This document shows positions 45,755 through 56,100 of a stretch of 64,000 nt of DNA, piece after piece. The notes beneath the pieces are model-generated. The model did not search any database. It was not told the origin of the DNA and saw nothing but the letters and a program-made list of their open reading frames with translations. The stretch's first letter is position 1. Each line of letters begins with the position of its first letter. The stretch comes from Corynebacterium tuberculostearicum (GTDB taxonomy: Bacteria > Actinomycetota > Actinomycetes > Mycobacteriales > Mycobacteriaceae), in NCBI RefSeq assembly GCF_016127015.1, contig NZ_CP065972.1:930001-994000 (forward strand), in the 5' to 3' direction. The position numbers and the translations under genes were made by a program.

Positions 45755-46609
45755 TTAGAGCGGCTGCAGGACTCCCAATGCCAGGAGGAGCATGACGAGC
45801 ACGCCGACCGGGATGCGGTAAGCGGCAAACCAAGAGAAGGAGTGGTTGCCCACGAACTTTAGTAGCCACGCAATGGAGGCGTATCCCAGTACAAAGGCGA
45901 TGCCAGTGCCGACCAGAAGCTGCAGGCCGGAGGCTGCTTGGCCGGATTCGGGAGAAAAGGCGTCGGGAAGCGAGAAAAGCCCCGAAGCCAGCACAGCCGG
46001 AATGGCCAGCAAGAAGCTAAAGCGTGTGGCTACCTCGCGGTCCAGGCCCAGGAACAGACCGCCGGAAATGGTGCCGCCGGAGCGAGAAACACCCGGAATA
46101 AGCGCCAAGCATTGGCACAGGCCCATAACAATGGCGTCTTTCATGGTTAGCTCCTCAAAGCCGCGCTCCTTCTTACCCATCTTTTCTGCAGCGATGAAGA
46201 CAAAGGAGAAGAGGATGAGCATTGCGGCGGTAACCCACAGGTTGCGCAGGGCGCCGCGGATCGCATCCTCGAATGCGAGGCCGATAACTCCGATGGGAAT
46301 GGAACCCACGATGACCATCCACCCCATGCGCCAGTCCTGGCCACGAGAGGACTTATCGGCCCAGCCGCGGAACCAGCCGGAGAGAATCTGCCAAATCATT
46401 GGGGCGAAATAGACCAGCACAGCCAGCTCCGTACCCAGCTGGATAACTGCGGTGAAGGACGCGCCGGCGTCGTTGCCCCAAAAAAGTTCGGAAACAATGC
46501 GCAGGTGACCGGAGGAACTTACCGGAAGAAACTCGGTAAGCCCCTGCACGATGGACAAAACAATGACCTGCGCCCAAGAAACAGCGTCAGTTGCGGTATT
46601 AGAAATCAC
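45755..46609 (-). CDS. uppP: Undecaprenyl-diphosphate phosphatase
   Basis: About 284 residues, eight membrane segments. Removes a phosphate from undecaprenyl pyrophosphate to recycle the cell-wall lipid carrier. [14 protein letters not shown] near the N-terminus and [17 protein letters not shown] (PGxSRSxxT motif) are diagnostic. The GTG at 46609 has TAGTGT 7 bases upstream and is preferred over a GTG three codons earlier. Divergent from lppL. Confidence 0.94.
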   Translation of the reverse strand: MISNTATDAVSWAQVIVLSIVQGLTEFLPVSSSGHLRIVSELFWGNDAGASFTAVIQLGTELAVLVYFAPMIWQILSGWFRGWADKSSRGQDWRMGWMVIVGSIPIGVIGLAFEDAIRGALRNLWVTAAMLILFSFVFIAAEKMGKKERGFEELTMKDAIVMGLCQCLALIPGVSRSGGTISGGLFLGLDREVATRFSFLLAIPAVLASGLFSLPDAFSPESGQAASGLQLLVGTGIAFVLGYASIAWLLKFVGNHSFSWFAAYRIPVGVLVMLLLALGVLQPL

Positions 46610-46675
46610 CCGCTTCACACTACAGCCGCGCTGGGCTTCGAGTTTTTACAACGCGCGCTGTTAGGATTAGTAGCC

Positions 46676-47722
46676 GTGAAATCTCAATCTGGCTCCGCAC
46701 TTATCCTTTCCAGTTTGCTGGCGCTTAGCGCCACCGCGTTGGCCGCCTGCCAGCCCGAAGTGGGCGTGGGCGCCGATCCAGAGACCGCGGTCAAGGGCAA
46801 TGCCACCCCAGCGGCCTCCCCGGCTAAGGCGGATCCGGAAGGCACCGTGGTCGACCTTAAGGGAGATATCACTGACCTTGCCGCCTTTGATGACTCGCTG
46901 GCAGTGCGCACCAAAGACGAGCTTCTTATCGGTAACCAGAAGGATTTTGAAGAGAAGAAGGCTACCTCGCTAGACATTTCTGCGGAGTGTGGTGACCTCA
47001 GTTCTTCGGAGTCGGGTTTTGTCCTCGCCTGCCCAGATAAGGTTCTCCTCATGGATCCTGCATCCCCGGATTCTCCCCAGGAGATCCACATGGAGGAGGA
47101 CTCCCCAGTTACCGCCGCCACCCAGCTATCCAGCGGCGAGATCTTTGCCACCTCGGCCGATTCCACCACGGTAGGCATCTATAAGGACGGAAAGCGCGAC
47201 GGAGATATTGAGGTGGAAGCCGGCTCGGACCAGCTATTGGCCGTGCCCAATTCCTCAGGCGATGACGGAGTAGTGCGCATCCACCGAGAGGATTCCACTA
47301 TCCAAAACGTGGACTGGACGAATGATCGCGCGGGCGGCCGACTGCGCGTTGGCCAGGGGGTCGGCAGCATCGCGGTGGGCGAAAACGGAGTGGTCCTCGC
47401 CTCCGATACCGAGGGCGGCCGCTTGGCCGTCTACACTTCCGATGACGTGGTCCGCCTGCATCAATACGGCAACGTAGAGGGCACCCCATGGGGCGTAGCC
47501 TGGGACGATAAGCGCAATCTGGCGTGGGTGAGCGCCACCGATACCAATAAGGCTTATGCCTTTGAGATTGCCAAAGGCGTCCCGGAGCTGCGCGGAGATC
47601 TCTCGACCGTGCCGGATGCGCAAAATATTGCCCTGCTTGGCGACGGCACCTTCGTCGCCGCCTCAGCCACCGGCCACGGGCTGCAGTTCGTGAACGCCCC
47701 GCACCTGAAGAAGGAGTCTTAA
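46676..47722 (+). CDS. lppL: LppL-like lipoprotein, beta-propeller
   Basis: 348 residues. GTG start; signal peptide with lipobox [11 protein letters not shown], acylated Cys at about 25. The mature part is Asp/Ser-rich with repeated strand patterns ([54 protein letters not shown]), as in YncE/NHL-like propellers. Position next to pyrD and uppP matches Mycobacterium lppL (Rv2138). Lies on the outer face of the membrane. TAGGAT is 8 bases before the start. Confidence 0.85.
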   Translation: MKSQSGSALILSSLLALSATALAACQPEVGVGADPETAVKGNATPAASPAKADPEGTVVDLKGDITDLAAFDDSLAVRTKDELLIGNQKDFEEKKATSLDISAECGDLSSSESGFVLACPDKVLLMDPASPDSPQEIHMEEDSPVTAATQLSSGEIFATSADSTTVGIYKDGKRDGDIEVEAGSDQLLAVPNSSGDDGVVRIHREDSTIQNVDWTNDRAGGRLRVGQGVGSIAVGENGVVLASDTEGGRLAVYTSDDVVRLHQYGNVEGTPWGVAWDDKRNLAWVSATDTNKAYAFEIAKGVPELRGDLSTVPDAQNIALLGDGTFVAASATGHGLQFVNAPHLKKES

Positions 47723-47726
47723 GAAG

Positions 47727-48842
47727 ATGACCAGCACTATAGACCGCCTACGCGCCGAGGCCTACCAGCTTGCATTGCGAGGCATGTTCAAGCTCAGTCC
47801 GGAGCGGATACACGAGATCATCAATACGGCCTTGAGCGGACTCCAAGCTGCCGGCCCCGTCAACCGCGCCTTGACAAAGATCCTGCCGGTCAACGATCCA
47901 GTGCTGCGCCAAGAGGTCTTCGGAGTAGAATTTCCCCGCCCGTTGGGACTTGCCGCCGGGTTCGATAAAAACGCCGCGGCTGCTGATACGTGGACTCCCA
48001 TTGGCTTTGGTTATGCAGAGTTGGGCACCGTCACTGCCCGAGCACAGCCCGGCAATCCTGCTCCGCGGCTCTTCCGTCTGAAGGCCGATAAGGCCATCTT
48101 AAACCGGATGGGCTTTAACAATGAAGGTGCGGCAGCCGCCGCAGAAAACCTGCGCAAGCGTCGCTACAGCGATGTCATTGGCATCAATATTGGCAAGACC
48201 AAAGTCACCCCTGCCGAGCATGCAGTAGAAGACTACCGCCGCTCCGCGTCGGTGTTGGGCGACTTGGCAGATTTCCTGGTGGTCAACGTTTCTTCCCCGA
48301 ATACCCCGGGCCTGCGCGACCTGCAAGCAGTGGAATCGCTGCGTCCCATTCTCTCCGCCGTGCAAGAATGCACCGCGGTTCCGGTGCTGGTGAAAATTGC
48401 CCCAGATCTTTCGGATGCCGACGTTGACGCAGTGGCAGACCTAGCCCTCGAACTCGGACTCGACGGAATCGTAGCGACAAATACCACCATTTCCCGCGAG
48501 GGACTCAAGACCCCAGCCGCCGAGGTAAAGGAGATGGGTGCCGGTGGCGTATCCGGCCCTCCGGTAGCCGAGCGCTCCCTAGAGGTACTGCGCCGCCTCA
48601 ATGAGCGAGTCGGCGGCCAGCTCACCCTCATCTCCGTGGGCGGCATCTCCACGCCGGAGCAAGCATGGGAACGCATCACTTCCGGCGCTTCCCTGCTGCA
48701 AGGCTACACCGGTCTCATCTACGGCGGTCCGGACTGGATCCGCGATATTCACCGCGGCATTGCCGCTCAAATCCGTGCCCACGGTATGAGCAATATTTCC
48801 CAGGCGGTTGGCTCCGGTCTTCCTTGGAAGCCCTTGGATTAG
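47727..48842 (+). CDS. pyrD: Dihydroorotate dehydrogenase (quinone)
   Basis: 371 residues, class 2. The N-terminal amphipathic helix (about 1-40) reaches quinone in the membrane; [47 protein letters not shown] (catalytic Ser), and [34 protein letters not shown] bind FMN. It makes orotate in pyrimidine synthesis. 4 bp after lppL stop, with AAGGAG upstream. Followed by a strong terminator. Confidence 0.96.
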   Translation: MTSTIDRLRAEAYQLALRGMFKLSPERIHEIINTALSGLQAAGPVNRALTKILPVNDPVLRQEVFGVEFPRPLGLAAGFDKNAAAADTWTPIGFGYAELGTVTARAQPGNPAPRLFRLKADKAILNRMGFNNEGAAAAAENLRKRRYSDVIGINIGKTKVTPAEHAVEDYRRSASVLGDLADFLVVNVSSPNTPGLRDLQAVESLRPILSAVQECTAVPVLVKIAPDLSDADVDAVADLALELGLDGIVATNTTISREGLKTPAAEVKEMGAGGVSGPPVAERSLEVLRRLNERVGGQLTLISVGGISTPEQAWERITSGASLLQGYTGLIYGGPDWIRDIHRGIAAQIRAHGMSNISQAVGSGLPWKPLD

Positions 48843-48867
48843 TCCAACCCAAGGTTGCTCAACACAA

Positions 48868-48912
48868 GGTCCGCCTACTTCTCCTGCTGCACGCAGAGGA
48901 AGTAGGCGGACC
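48868..48912 (+). terminator. Terminator of pyrD
   Basis: Perfect 14-bp stem GGTCCGCCTACTTC / GAAGTAGGCGGACC (48868-48881 and 48899-48912), followed by CTTTGTTTC. It also serves the convergent membrane protein gene in part. Confidence 0.88.
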
Positions 48913-48932
48913 CTTTGTTTCTTCGGTGTTGA

Positions 48933-49325
48933 CTAGGTCTGCGACATGGCGCTGCGCTTGAGGACTAGTGCGCACAACACCGCGAAGCCGGCGTAGAACA
49001 CGACCCAAAACTGTGGTTGAGTAAATAGGGTATCGTCGGGCAGAAAGCGGCTTGCTGCAATGATCACAATAGCGATAACCAATGCTGTAACCTGCGCGCG
49101 GCTTCCCGCCTGACTCTTGCTCATGGTGCTAAAGGCCCCGACGATGACCGCGGCGACAATAATCGCCACTTTGGAATACGTCCATTCGAAATCGGCACCC
49201 CAACCATCCGTGAAGACGGAGATTAGCGCAAAGAGCACCAGCACGAATGCGACCACCATGAAGGCGCCGCCGACCCGCAGCGCCGTCGGCGGACTAGGCT
49301 GCGGTGAAGTAGAGCTACTCGCCAT
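48933..49325 (-). CDS. Small membrane protein, unknown function
   Basis: 130 residues with four membrane segments (about 25-50, 60-80, 85-102, 110-128), N-terminal ASSSTSPQPSPPTAL polar stub. No family I recognise. The ATG overlaps the PEBP stop (TAATG), so it is coupled to it. Confidence 0.65.
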   Translation of the reverse strand: MASSSTSPQPSPPTALRVGGAFMVVAFVLVLFALISVFTDGWGADFEWTYSKVAIIVAAVIVGAFSTMSKSQAGSRAQVTALVIAIVIIAASRFLPDDTLFTQPQFWVVFYAGFAVLCALVLKRSAMSQT

Positions 49326-49864
49326 TACTTCGCCTCGTACCAGCCCCACAAAATGGCGCGGCCGAGAGCGTGGAAATGCAGGTTGAACCCAAGCACGGTC
49401 GGCGAAGCATCTGGGTCGATGTCGAGCTTTTCTACGTCGACTGCATGGACGGCATAGAGGTAGCGGTGCGGGGCGTGGCCGGCAGGCGGGTTTGCACCGA
49501 AGTAGGTGCGCTCGCCCGAATCGTTGCGCAAGCTAATGACGCCGTCAATCCCCAAGTCCTCGGCGGCACCGGCATTGGTAGGCAGCTCGCTTACCTCAAC
49601 GGGGATATTGAACGCCGCCCAGTGCCAGAAACCAGAAGCCGTTGGCGCATCCGGGTCGAAACAGGTCACGGCCAGGGACTTAGTGCCTTCCGGCAGTCCG
49701 GACCACGCAAGCTGAGGCGATACGCTCTCTGGGGCGCGGAGCTTCTCCTGGAGCTCGTCTCCTTCCACCACATCAGTGGACGAGAGAACGAAGGACGGGA
49801 CATCGCGCAGCGGTGCGTAAGGATCTGGACCAGGAAAGCGGGAATCATCTGCGTAAGAAGTCAT
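49325..49864 (-). CDS. YbhB/YbcL family PEBP-like protein
   Basis: 179 residues, similar to mycobacterial Rv2140c (TB18.6). Seen: SPQLAWSGLPEGTKSLAVTCFDPDAPTASGFWHWAAFNIP (the DPDAP..GFxHW ligand-binding motif) and GHAPHRYLYAVHAVD. It binds anionic lipids or phosphates; inhibition of kinases is a eukaryotic role. TACAAA lies 7 bases before the ATG at 49864. Confidence 0.88.
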   Translation of the reverse strand: MTSYADDSRFPGPDPYAPLRDVPSFVLSSTDVVEGDELQEKLRAPESVSPQLAWSGLPEGTKSLAVTCFDPDAPTASGFWHWAAFNIPVEVSELPTNAGAAEDLGIDGVISLRNDSGERTYFGANPPAGHAPHRYLYAVHAVDVEKLDIDPDASPTVLGFNLHFHALGRAILWGWYEAK

Positions 49865-50091
49865 AGACCCATTTGTACCCCACCTCACAAGCCGATGTCG
49901 ATGTGGTGTAACCACCGCAGCCTGCATAAATTTTGCCGCACACGTGGAAAGCCCCCAACCAGACTTACAACCATGTATTTCCACACGCCGCTAACGGTAG
50001 CTTTTTCACGCCACACGCAGGCGATTTGTAAAGCAAGCCTCGAGCAGGATACAGTATCGGAGTGCCCAGCCGAGAGGCTGATAAACACCCT

Positions 50092-50177
50092 GCCCGGGTG
50101 GCGGAATGGCAGACGCGCTAGCTTGAGGTGCTAGTGTCCTATTAACGGACGTGGGGGTTCAAGTCCCCCCTCGGGCA
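50092..50177 (+). tRNA. tRNA-Leu (anticodon GAG)
   Basis: Type II tRNA of 86 bases. Acceptor GCCCGGG pairs with CTCGGGC, the anticodon stem CTAGC/GCTAG encloses TTGAGGT so the anticodon is GAG, the long variable arm has TGTCC and GGACGTG, and the T-arm has GGGGGTTCAAGTCCCCC. No CCA is encoded. Confidence 0.95.
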
Positions 50178-50184
50178 CAACGGA

Positions 50185-50219
50185 CCGGCGGTTACCACTA
50201 AGGTAGCCGCCGGATTTTC
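50185..50219 (+). terminator. Terminator of tRNA-Leu
   Basis: CCGGCGGTTACC pairs with GGTAGCCGCCGG (one mismatch), followed by ATTTTCT. Confidence 0.85.
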
Positions 50220-50254
50220 TATTCAGTACTCCTACAAGGACTACGATCTCCCCC

Positions 50255-50971
50255 ATGACCACACTTTTGAGTTGGGCGCGCAGCTTCGGCCATTTCCTCA
50301 AATCGCTCGCTCGGTCCGCTTGGCGGTCAATTTCCCAGTGGTCGATGCGTCGTTGGGTAGCCGTCCTCGCCGCCATCGTCACCGGCGTCACCCTCCTTTA
50401 CTTCTTCGATCTGCCGGACGTGTCCCAGCTTCGCGACGCCTCTACCCGCTATGGCGCGTGGTTCCCTCTCCTTTTCACCCTAGGTTATGTCATATTTACG
50501 CAGCTTCCATTCCCCCGGACGTTTTGGACGGTAGCCGCAGGAATACTTTTTGGCCCATGGAAGGGCCTCACCCTCTCCTTATGCGCCTTGACGGCGTCTG
50601 CGGTCCTGTCGCTCCTCATCGTCCGCACGCTCCTCGGAGACTGGATCCGGCCGCACCTAACTCACCCCGCAGTGTTTAAAATCAATGCCCACTTGGAGCG
50701 GCGCGGCTGGCTGGCCATCGCTTCGCTGCGAATGGTGGCCGGCGTCCCCTTCAGTCTCCTGAATTATGTTGCCGCACTAACGCCCGTGAAGCTTAGCCAT
50801 TTCACCGTGGCCACCCTCCTCGGTTCCATCCCGACTACTGCCCTCGGCGTCTTCTTCGGCGATGCCCTCACAGGCCACACCTCGCCCAGCATCGTTGTCG
50901 CCATGGTAGCTTTTGCCGCCATCGGTATGGGCGGGCTGTATATGGATTCACGTCTACCCACTCGCCCATAA
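50255..50971 (+). CDS. TVP38/TMEM64 (VTT domain) membrane protein
   Basis: 238 residues with about six membrane segments. The VTT-type core is FPRTFWTVAAGILFGPWKGLTLSLCALTASAVLS, followed by ERRGWLAIASLRMVAGVPFSLLNYVAALT and LGSIPTTALGVFFGDAL. Such proteins are related to DedA and may move lipids. Starts 78 bp after tRNA-Leu. Confidence 0.85.
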   Translation: MTTLLSWARSFGHFLKSLARSAWRSISQWSMRRWVAVLAAIVTGVTLLYFFDLPDVSQLRDASTRYGAWFPLLFTLGYVIFTQLPFPRTFWTVAAGILFGPWKGLTLSLCALTASAVLSLLIVRTLLGDWIRPHLTHPAVFKINAHLERRGWLAIASLRMVAGVPFSLLNYVAALTPVKLSHFTVATLLGSIPTTALGVFFGDALTGHTSPSIVVAMVAFAAIGMGGLYMDSRLPTRP

Positions 50972-51025
50972 GTCAAGTACGAGCGGTAGACTATTTCGCA
51001 ATTGGTTCCTGAAGGAGGATTTTCT

Positions 51026-51604
51026 GTGCTTGCTGTCCACGCTCGCTACCGGGGCCGCTCCGTGCGTCGCGCAGAGTTGGTCCAACGCTCTGCAACGGCT
51101 CTATCTACCCTCAATGGTGTGGGCGAGTTCCACGTGCTCGGCGTGGAAGATATTTGCGCCGTAGTTGATTCAGCAACAGCAGTGTGCGACGTGGTCATGG
51201 CCTTGCTTGCCGACGGCGACTGGGCCATCGGCATCGGCATTAGCCCCGGCAACCAGGAAGATGAGGAAGGCGCGCGCCAGGTAGCAACCGCTGCATTGCG
51301 GAAATCCGCCCGCATGGGGCAGGTCTACGCCAAACTCAATAAGCGCGGCCGCGCCTCGGAGGCGAGCGACATCGCGGCCACCTTTGCCCTGCTTGGCTAC
51401 GTTTTGCACAAGCGCACCATCGAAGGGCGCGAAGCAACCTCGCTTGTCCGCGCAGGACTCAACCAGAATGAGGCTGCCGAAGAGCTAGGAATTTCCAAGC
51501 AAGCCATGTCGCAACGCCTCCAGGCGGCCGGCTGGAGCGCGGAGATGGCGGGGTGGCAGTTGGCCGTCAACCTAATTGAACGCGCCAACCTTGCCCACCC
51601 CTAG
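51026..51604 (+). CDS. SatD-like protein with C-terminal HTH
   Basis: 192 residues. GTG start with GAAGGAGGA at 51011-51019. The N-terminal part (VLGVEDICAVVDSATAVCDVVMALLADGDWAIGIGIS) looks like the SatD family; the C-terminus (AGLNQNEAAEELGISKQAMSQRLQAAGW) is a helix-turn-helix. Possibly a DNA-binding regulator. Overlaps the DUF3097 gene tail to tail by 4 bases. Confidence 0.65.
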   Translation: MLAVHARYRGRSVRRAELVQRSATALSTLNGVGEFHVLGVEDICAVVDSATAVCDVVMALLADGDWAIGIGISPGNQEDEEGARQVATAALRKSARMGQVYAKLNKRGRASEASDIAATFALLGYVLHKRTIEGREATSLVRAGLNQNEAAEELGISKQAMSQRLQAAGWSAEMAGWQLAVNLIERANLAHP

Positions 51605-52440
51605 AGCAAGTCGGACTTGCTCAACTCAGGTGTAGTAACGAAGTCCACGAGGCGCTCCACAGCGCCGATCAGGCTGGAGTCTAGGTCGCGGAAGGAATGT
51701 ACGGCGTTATAGACATGACGCCACCCATCCTCCGGGTCGCTCCACCCTACGCGGCGGCAAATACCGGTCTTCCAATCCTCGCCGTAGGGTACATCTGGCC
51801 ATTCACGCAGGCCAACGCGCTGCGGCTTTACCGCCGCCCAGATATCGATGAAGGGGTGCCCAGTTACCAGGACATGCTCTCCCACGGTTTCCGTTAATCG
51901 GGTTTCCTTAGAGCCTTGAACCAAGTGATCCGCCAATACGCCGACCCTGCGGCCCGGCCCTGGCTGAAACTCTGCGAGGCGCGCCTCCAAGTTGTCCAAA
52001 CCCTCGAGGTATTCGACTACCACGCCTTCCACACGCAGGTCGTGACCCCACACTTTTTCCACAATGGCGGCATCATGCACGCCTTCCACCCAAATGCGCG
52101 ATGGCGCGGCAACCTTGGCCTCCACGTTCTCTACGCGGCGGGAGCCGGAGTTGGACTTACGGGGAGCCCGCTTTTCGACGTACCGGGTAAGCGTTACTGG
52201 CTTGCCTTCCACTAGAAACCCGCCTTTAACCAGGTTAAAGACCCGTTCTACGCCGTGGCGATCCTCAAGGCGTACCACCTCACCGAAAACGGTTTTATCC
52301 ACGCCCATAACAGCACCCACAAAGTCATCGCCGCGCACTTCCACTACCATTCCGGGCTCGGCTGGCACTTCTGGGTACTGGCGCGCCTTCGACCGCGAGT
52401 GGCCAGCAAAAATATCTCCGCCATAAGGATCAAAACTCAT
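51601..52440 (-). CDS. DUF3097 family protein
   Basis: 279 residues. Conserved blocks: DPYGGDIFAGHSRSKARQYPE, WVEGVHDAAIVEKVWGHDLRVEGVVVEYLEGLDNL, VLADHLVQGSKET, GHPFIDIWAAVKP. This is the actinobacterial DUF3097 family; function unknown. The WVEGxxDAxxxEKVWGDDLR block resembles Toprim-like elements but I cannot establish it. Confidence 0.85.
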   Translation of the reverse strand: MSFDPYGGDIFAGHSRSKARQYPEVPAEPGMVVEVRGDDFVGAVMGVDKTVFGEVVRLEDRHGVERVFNLVKGGFLVEGKPVTLTRYVEKRAPRKSNSGSRRVENVEAKVAAPSRIWVEGVHDAAIVEKVWGHDLRVEGVVVEYLEGLDNLEARLAEFQPGPGRRVGVLADHLVQGSKETRLTETVGEHVLVTGHPFIDIWAAVKPQRVGLREWPDVPYGEDWKTGICRRVGWSDPEDGWRHVYNAVHSFRDLDSSLIGAVERLVDFVTTPELSKSDLL

Positions 52441-52473
52441 GGCCCGTTAGTCTATCTACTAGACTGGCTCGCC

Positions 52474-53247
52474 ATGGATATGCGCGCCGAAGTATGGTCA
52501 CCTTTACAAAACACCGCCGTCTGGCTTGGCTCGTGGCTGTGGGGACATGAAACCACCGATGACTTGCTGGACGCGCTTACGGAACTAGGCGGACGTCCAG
52601 AATGCTTGGACGAATCCCCCTTCGTCGATGTGTTAGCCATGCTGCGCGCGGAGACCTCCGAGCTTACCGCTCATCGCGGTGTACGTGCAGAACCTATCGT
52701 GCGCCTCGCACTGTCCGGGCCAGGCGAGCCGCCTGCATTGCCGGCGGGATCGGACTCCTATCGCGCGGCTACACAAAGTTCTACCGGAGCAATCATAGTT
52801 CGCACCAATGATCCCCTGCGTAACTTAGTCCTCATCCCCCACATTCGCCACAGCCATACGGCGTGGCAAGTGGTCGTCGAAAAGCAGCAGCTCCCCGCGC
52901 CCGCCTGGCTAAGCCCCGGTGAAGCCGACGCACTCCTTTCTCAAGCAACCAATGAGTCCGCCGAGCTCATCGCGGCAACCGGGTATAGCACCGAGACCTT
53001 GCCCAACCCACGCCTCACCGTGGGAACTCTGAGCGACTTCTATGACACCCCCGGACTCCCCCGTTCAACGCCAGCCCGGTCAGCCAAGCTCTTTGCCCGG
53101 GCTGACCGAGTAGCCGCGATCATCGAAACCGTCACTGACCGCATCAATGACCACAGCCTTGATCCACAATTACTTCGCTTGTGGCGTCACATCCGCCAAG
53201 CCCGCATGACGGGCGTGTCTTATGCGCTTGGAGAATTTGCCCGTTAA
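52474..53247 (+). CDS. Conserved hypothetical protein next to ferrochelatase
   Basis: 257 residues, no known motif. Trp-rich start ([19 protein letters not shown]), Pro/Ala-rich middle ([15 protein letters not shown]), and a helical C-terminus. A TAGACT box (52460-52465) sits 8 bases before ATG 52474, which decides the start. It overlaps hemH by 4 bases tail to tail. Cytosolic; no membrane segment. Confidence 0.65.
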   Translation: MDMRAEVWSPLQNTAVWLGSWLWGHETTDDLLDALTELGGRPECLDESPFVDVLAMLRAETSELTAHRGVRAEPIVRLALSGPGEPPALPAGSDSYRAATQSSTGAIIVRTNDPLRNLVLIPHIRHSHTAWQVVVEKQQLPAPAWLSPGEADALLSQATNESAELIAATGYSTETLPNPRLTVGTLSDFYDTPGLPRSTPARSAKLFARADRVAAIIETVTDRINDHSLDPQLLRLWRHIRQARMTGVSYALGEFAR

Positions 53248-54317
53248 CGGGACCAAATATCGCAGCACCTCGCTGCACACGGCTCACCATTGACTGTGCA
53301 CCCTTGCACCGTGACACTCCCGCTGGTCTCCCACTCGCGGCTCTGCTCTAGCTCATCGATGAGATCAACAACCATCTCCGCAAAACGTGGAGTCGGACCC
53401 GCTGTACGGGTGCGCAGGACCTTGACACCCATCTCTTCGGCTGCCTTCTGCAGCTCGGAATCAAGATCCCAGACAACCTCCATATGATCGGAGATGAAGC
53501 CAATCGGGCATACCACGACCGTGTCGACGTCTTCTTTGTCATGGATGTTTGTGGTGTGATCAACAATGTCAGGCTCGAGCCACGGAGTGCGGGGATTACC
53601 CGACCGTGACTGCCATACAAGGTCATAGTCAGAAATACCGGCCCGTGCGGCCACCAACCGCGACGCCTCAACCACCTGGCGGGAGTAAAGGTTTTTGTCG
53701 CCTTCCGCGCCGCCCGCGTTATCGTGTGCAACGGGAACCGAATGGGCGGTAAATAGCAAGCGAGTGGATTCCTTCTTTTCTTCCGGAATCTCTCCCCAGA
53801 CCTCCGTGACAGCGGCTGCCATTTCGGCCACAAACTTCGGATGATCGAAGAATTGGCGAATCTTAGTAAATTCAATATCCGGCAAACCCTGCTCCGCCAG
53901 ATGCTCACGCATCTGCTGAATGTCCTCATCATATTGCCGGCATGCGGAGTACCCACCCCATGCAGAGGTAGCGAAGACAGCTACCTTGCGCACCCCGTCT
54001 TGAGACATCTTCTCCGCAGTCTCACTGGCAAAGGGATGCCAATTTCGATTGCCAAAGTAGACCGGTAGATTATGTCCGCGTTTGTTCAGCTCCCCTTCGA
54101 GATGATCGATGATTTCGCGGTTAAGAGCATTGAGCGGACTTACCCCTCCGAAGTGGTAATAATGCTCGCCCACCACTTCTAACCGCTCGCGAGGGATACC
54201 TCGACCCCGGGTGACGTTCTCCAAAAAAGGAACGACCTCCTCGTTTCCTTCCGGGCCACCGAAAGAAAGAACGAGGAGGGCGTCGAAGTTTTGGGCATTC
54301 TGTTGTGCGTCAGTCAT
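53244..54317 (-). CDS. hemH: Ferrochelatase (coproporphyrin type likely)
   Basis: 357 residues. [22 protein letters not shown] at the N-terminus, [26 protein letters not shown] (catalytic His) and [17 protein letters not shown] (Glu) identify it. The C-terminus [14 protein letters not shown], with an earlier Cys in YSACRQ, resembles the 2Fe-2S ligands of actinobacterial enzymes. In actinobacteria this enzyme usually inserts iron into coproporphyrin III. Confidence 0.92.
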   Translation of the reverse strand: MTDAQQNAQNFDALLVLSFGGPEGNEEVVPFLENVTRGRGIPRERLEVVGEHYYHFGGVSPLNALNREIIDHLEGELNKRGHNLPVYFGNRNWHPFASETAEKMSQDGVRKVAVFATSAWGGYSACRQYDEDIQQMREHLAEQGLPDIEFTKIRQFFDHPKFVAEMAAAVTEVWGEIPEEKKESTRLLFTAHSVPVAHDNAGGAEGDKNLYSRQVVEASRLVAARAGISDYDLVWQSRSGNPRTPWLEPDIVDHTTNIHDKEDVDTVVVCPIGFISDHMEVVWDLDSELQKAAEEMGVKVLRTRTAGPTPRFAEMVVDLIDELEQSREWETSGSVTVQGCTVNGEPCAARCCDIWSR

Positions 54318-54348
54318 GCCCTAAACCATACCAACCAAAAGTTGGAGA

Positions 54349-55803
54349 TTAGAGAAGGCGCACGACATCGGGAGTAGCGCCACCCCAGCGAACCGGAACT
54401 ACTGAAACAGTCTGACCCGACTGTGGCGCTTCAATCATTTGGCCGTCGCCTAGGTAGATAGCTACGTGCTGGCTTCCGCCAGGTCCGTAGAAGATAAGGT
54501 CACCGCGCTGTGCGTTCTCGCGGGGAACCTTCTTACCCTGCTGGTACTGCGCACCAGTGTAGTGAGGAAGGTCCAGGCCGGCTGCCGCGTAGGCGTACTT
54601 TACTAGCCCCGAGCAATCGAAGCCAGACTGTCCATAGTCCCCGAAGGAATCAGCCACGCCACCATCGCGAAGCCCACCAGTAGGACCGTTATTATCGCCG
54701 CCACCCCACACATAAGGGACGCCGACCTGAGACTCAGCGCGAGAAATGACGGCCTCTATCTGAGCGTCTCGGCCCGCGTCTGCACCGGTGGTGCTTTCCT
54801 CTACTTCAGCCACCTCATCCACCTCGGGAGCGTCAACACTGGCGGCAGGTGCAGTATTCGGGCTGCCCAAACCTAGTAGGTCAGACGAGCCCTGCATGAG
54901 GGTGCGCACATCGTCCTCATCAACGGCTGCAGCGATATCATTCGCAAGTGCGAGCGCATCGTTCACAGAGGACCCAGTGCCGAAATCGACGTTCTGGAAC
55001 GTAGGCGTTGCACCCTTATTGAGGGCGTTTCCAAAGTCCGCTTCTGGAGTAGTCTTCGCCTGCTCAGCAACGGATGGATCCTCCGGATTATCGGCAACGT
55101 CCGCACTGCCCGGAACCTCGGACGATCCCTGATCCACTACCTCATCCGTAAAGTCCTGAGGGTTGACCTCACGCGTCAAGTCATGAGAGTTGACCGAGAA
55201 AGAACTCGTCGACGCCTCAGAATCAAGATTATCACCTTGATTTGGCGCGACTGGAAGAGAATCCTGCTGCGAGAGCTGCACCCCGCTTGCTACCTCCCCT
55301 TGGGACGCAGCCTGCTGCTGGCGGGCAAAAGTGGCTTCCGCAAATCTTTGGGTAGCGTTTAGTCGCGCTTCATTCTGGGCCAGCTCTCGGCGCTCCTGCG
55401 CAACACGACTCTCGGCTTCTCGCTTTTCCTCACCCGCCTGGCGCAGCTCATCTTCCAAGCTGGCAACATACTCTTCATTAGTGCCCGGATCGCCGTTCAC
55501 TTGTTCCAATTGGGTTCGAATCTGAGCAATACGGTCTTCCGCTGCGGAAACATCTGCTTCCGCGCGACCTAGCTCTGCCCGGGATTCCTCTACAGCGCCC
55601 TGCAGTGAATCTGCGTTGGCAACCGCACGGTCAATTGCTACGTGGTCTGAGTTTTGGTCCTGGACCGTACCTGGGTTTGGCGCTGATACTTCATCGGCGC
55701 CCGCTGGGGCTACGGTGGAAAGCGTTGAAATAGCTGCGGTACCTGCTACTGCAGCAATGAAAGCGCGAACGTGTCGAATGCGCGGAAGGCGAATGGTGGC
55801 CAC
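54349..55803 (-). CDS. Secreted NlpC/P60 peptidoglycan endopeptidase (RipA-like)
   Basis: 484 residues. A Sec signal peptide (about 1-36, VRAFIAAVAGTAAISTLSTVAPAGA), a coiled coil (about 55-150, ESRAELGRAEADVSAAEDRIAQ), a long acidic, low-complexity linker, and an NlpC/P60 domain with FDCSGLVKYAYAAAG (catalytic Cys) and GGSQHVAIYLGDGQ (His). It cleaves cell-wall peptides at the septum. Position between hemH and the Rv1476-like gene matches other corynebacteria. It has a very long upstream gene-free region. Confidence 0.93.
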   Translation of the reverse strand: MATIRLPRIRHVRAFIAAVAGTAAISTLSTVAPAGADEVSAPNPGTVQDQNSDHVAIDRAVANADSLQGAVEESRAELGRAEADVSAAEDRIAQIRTQLEQVNGDPGTNEEYVASLEDELRQAGEEKREAESRVAQERRELAQNEARLNATQRFAEATFARQQQAASQGEVASGVQLSQQDSLPVAPNQGDNLDSEASTSSFSVNSHDLTREVNPQDFTDEVVDQGSSEVPGSADVADNPEDPSVAEQAKTTPEADFGNALNKGATPTFQNVDFGTGSSVNDALALANDIAAAVDEDDVRTLMQGSSDLLGLGSPNTAPAASVDAPEVDEVAEVEESTTGADAGRDAQIEAVISRAESQVGVPYVWGGGDNNGPTGGLRDGGVADSFGDYGQSGFDCSGLVKYAYAAAGLDLPHYTGAQYQQGKKVPRENAQRGDLIFYGPGGSQHVAIYLGDGQMIEAPQSGQTVSVVPVRWGGATPDVVRLL

Positions 55804-55819
55804 TGAAATACTCCTAGTT

Positions 55820-56100
55820 TGGGCCCACGCTGCTCCTTTAGTGAGGGTCCATGAAGACCTCCGGACATAGGTATGCCCGGGCTCCCCGCCTGCATATTTC
55901 GCACAAACACAGGCGTTATCGCATGCCTTATTGGGTGGCCCAGAGGTTCGCCTCGAGTCAGTATCAATAGATACACGAAGCTAACCCCCTAGTGCCCTCA
56001 GACACTAGAGCGGTAATTATTGATGGACTGCCTACTTCGGCTGAGACTTCACTCCGGGTGTGCACTTTCGGTGGACCCTCAGCAGCCTTAGGGCTTCCAT
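55820..56100 (-). ncRNA. Candidate c-di-AMP (ydaO-type) riboswitch leader of the NlpC/P60 gene
   Basis: The leader just upstream of this peptidase is rich in hairpins: CCGGGCATA/TATGTCCGG (55861-55880), CTAGTG/CACTAG (55989-56008) and GCTGAG/CTCAGC (56040-56083), with GCGGGGAGCC between. A ydaO-type riboswitch controlling a cell-wall peptidase is known in Corynebacterium glutamicum, which makes it the first guess; I cannot place all conserved blocks, so a different leader RNA is possible. Confidence 0.4.
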
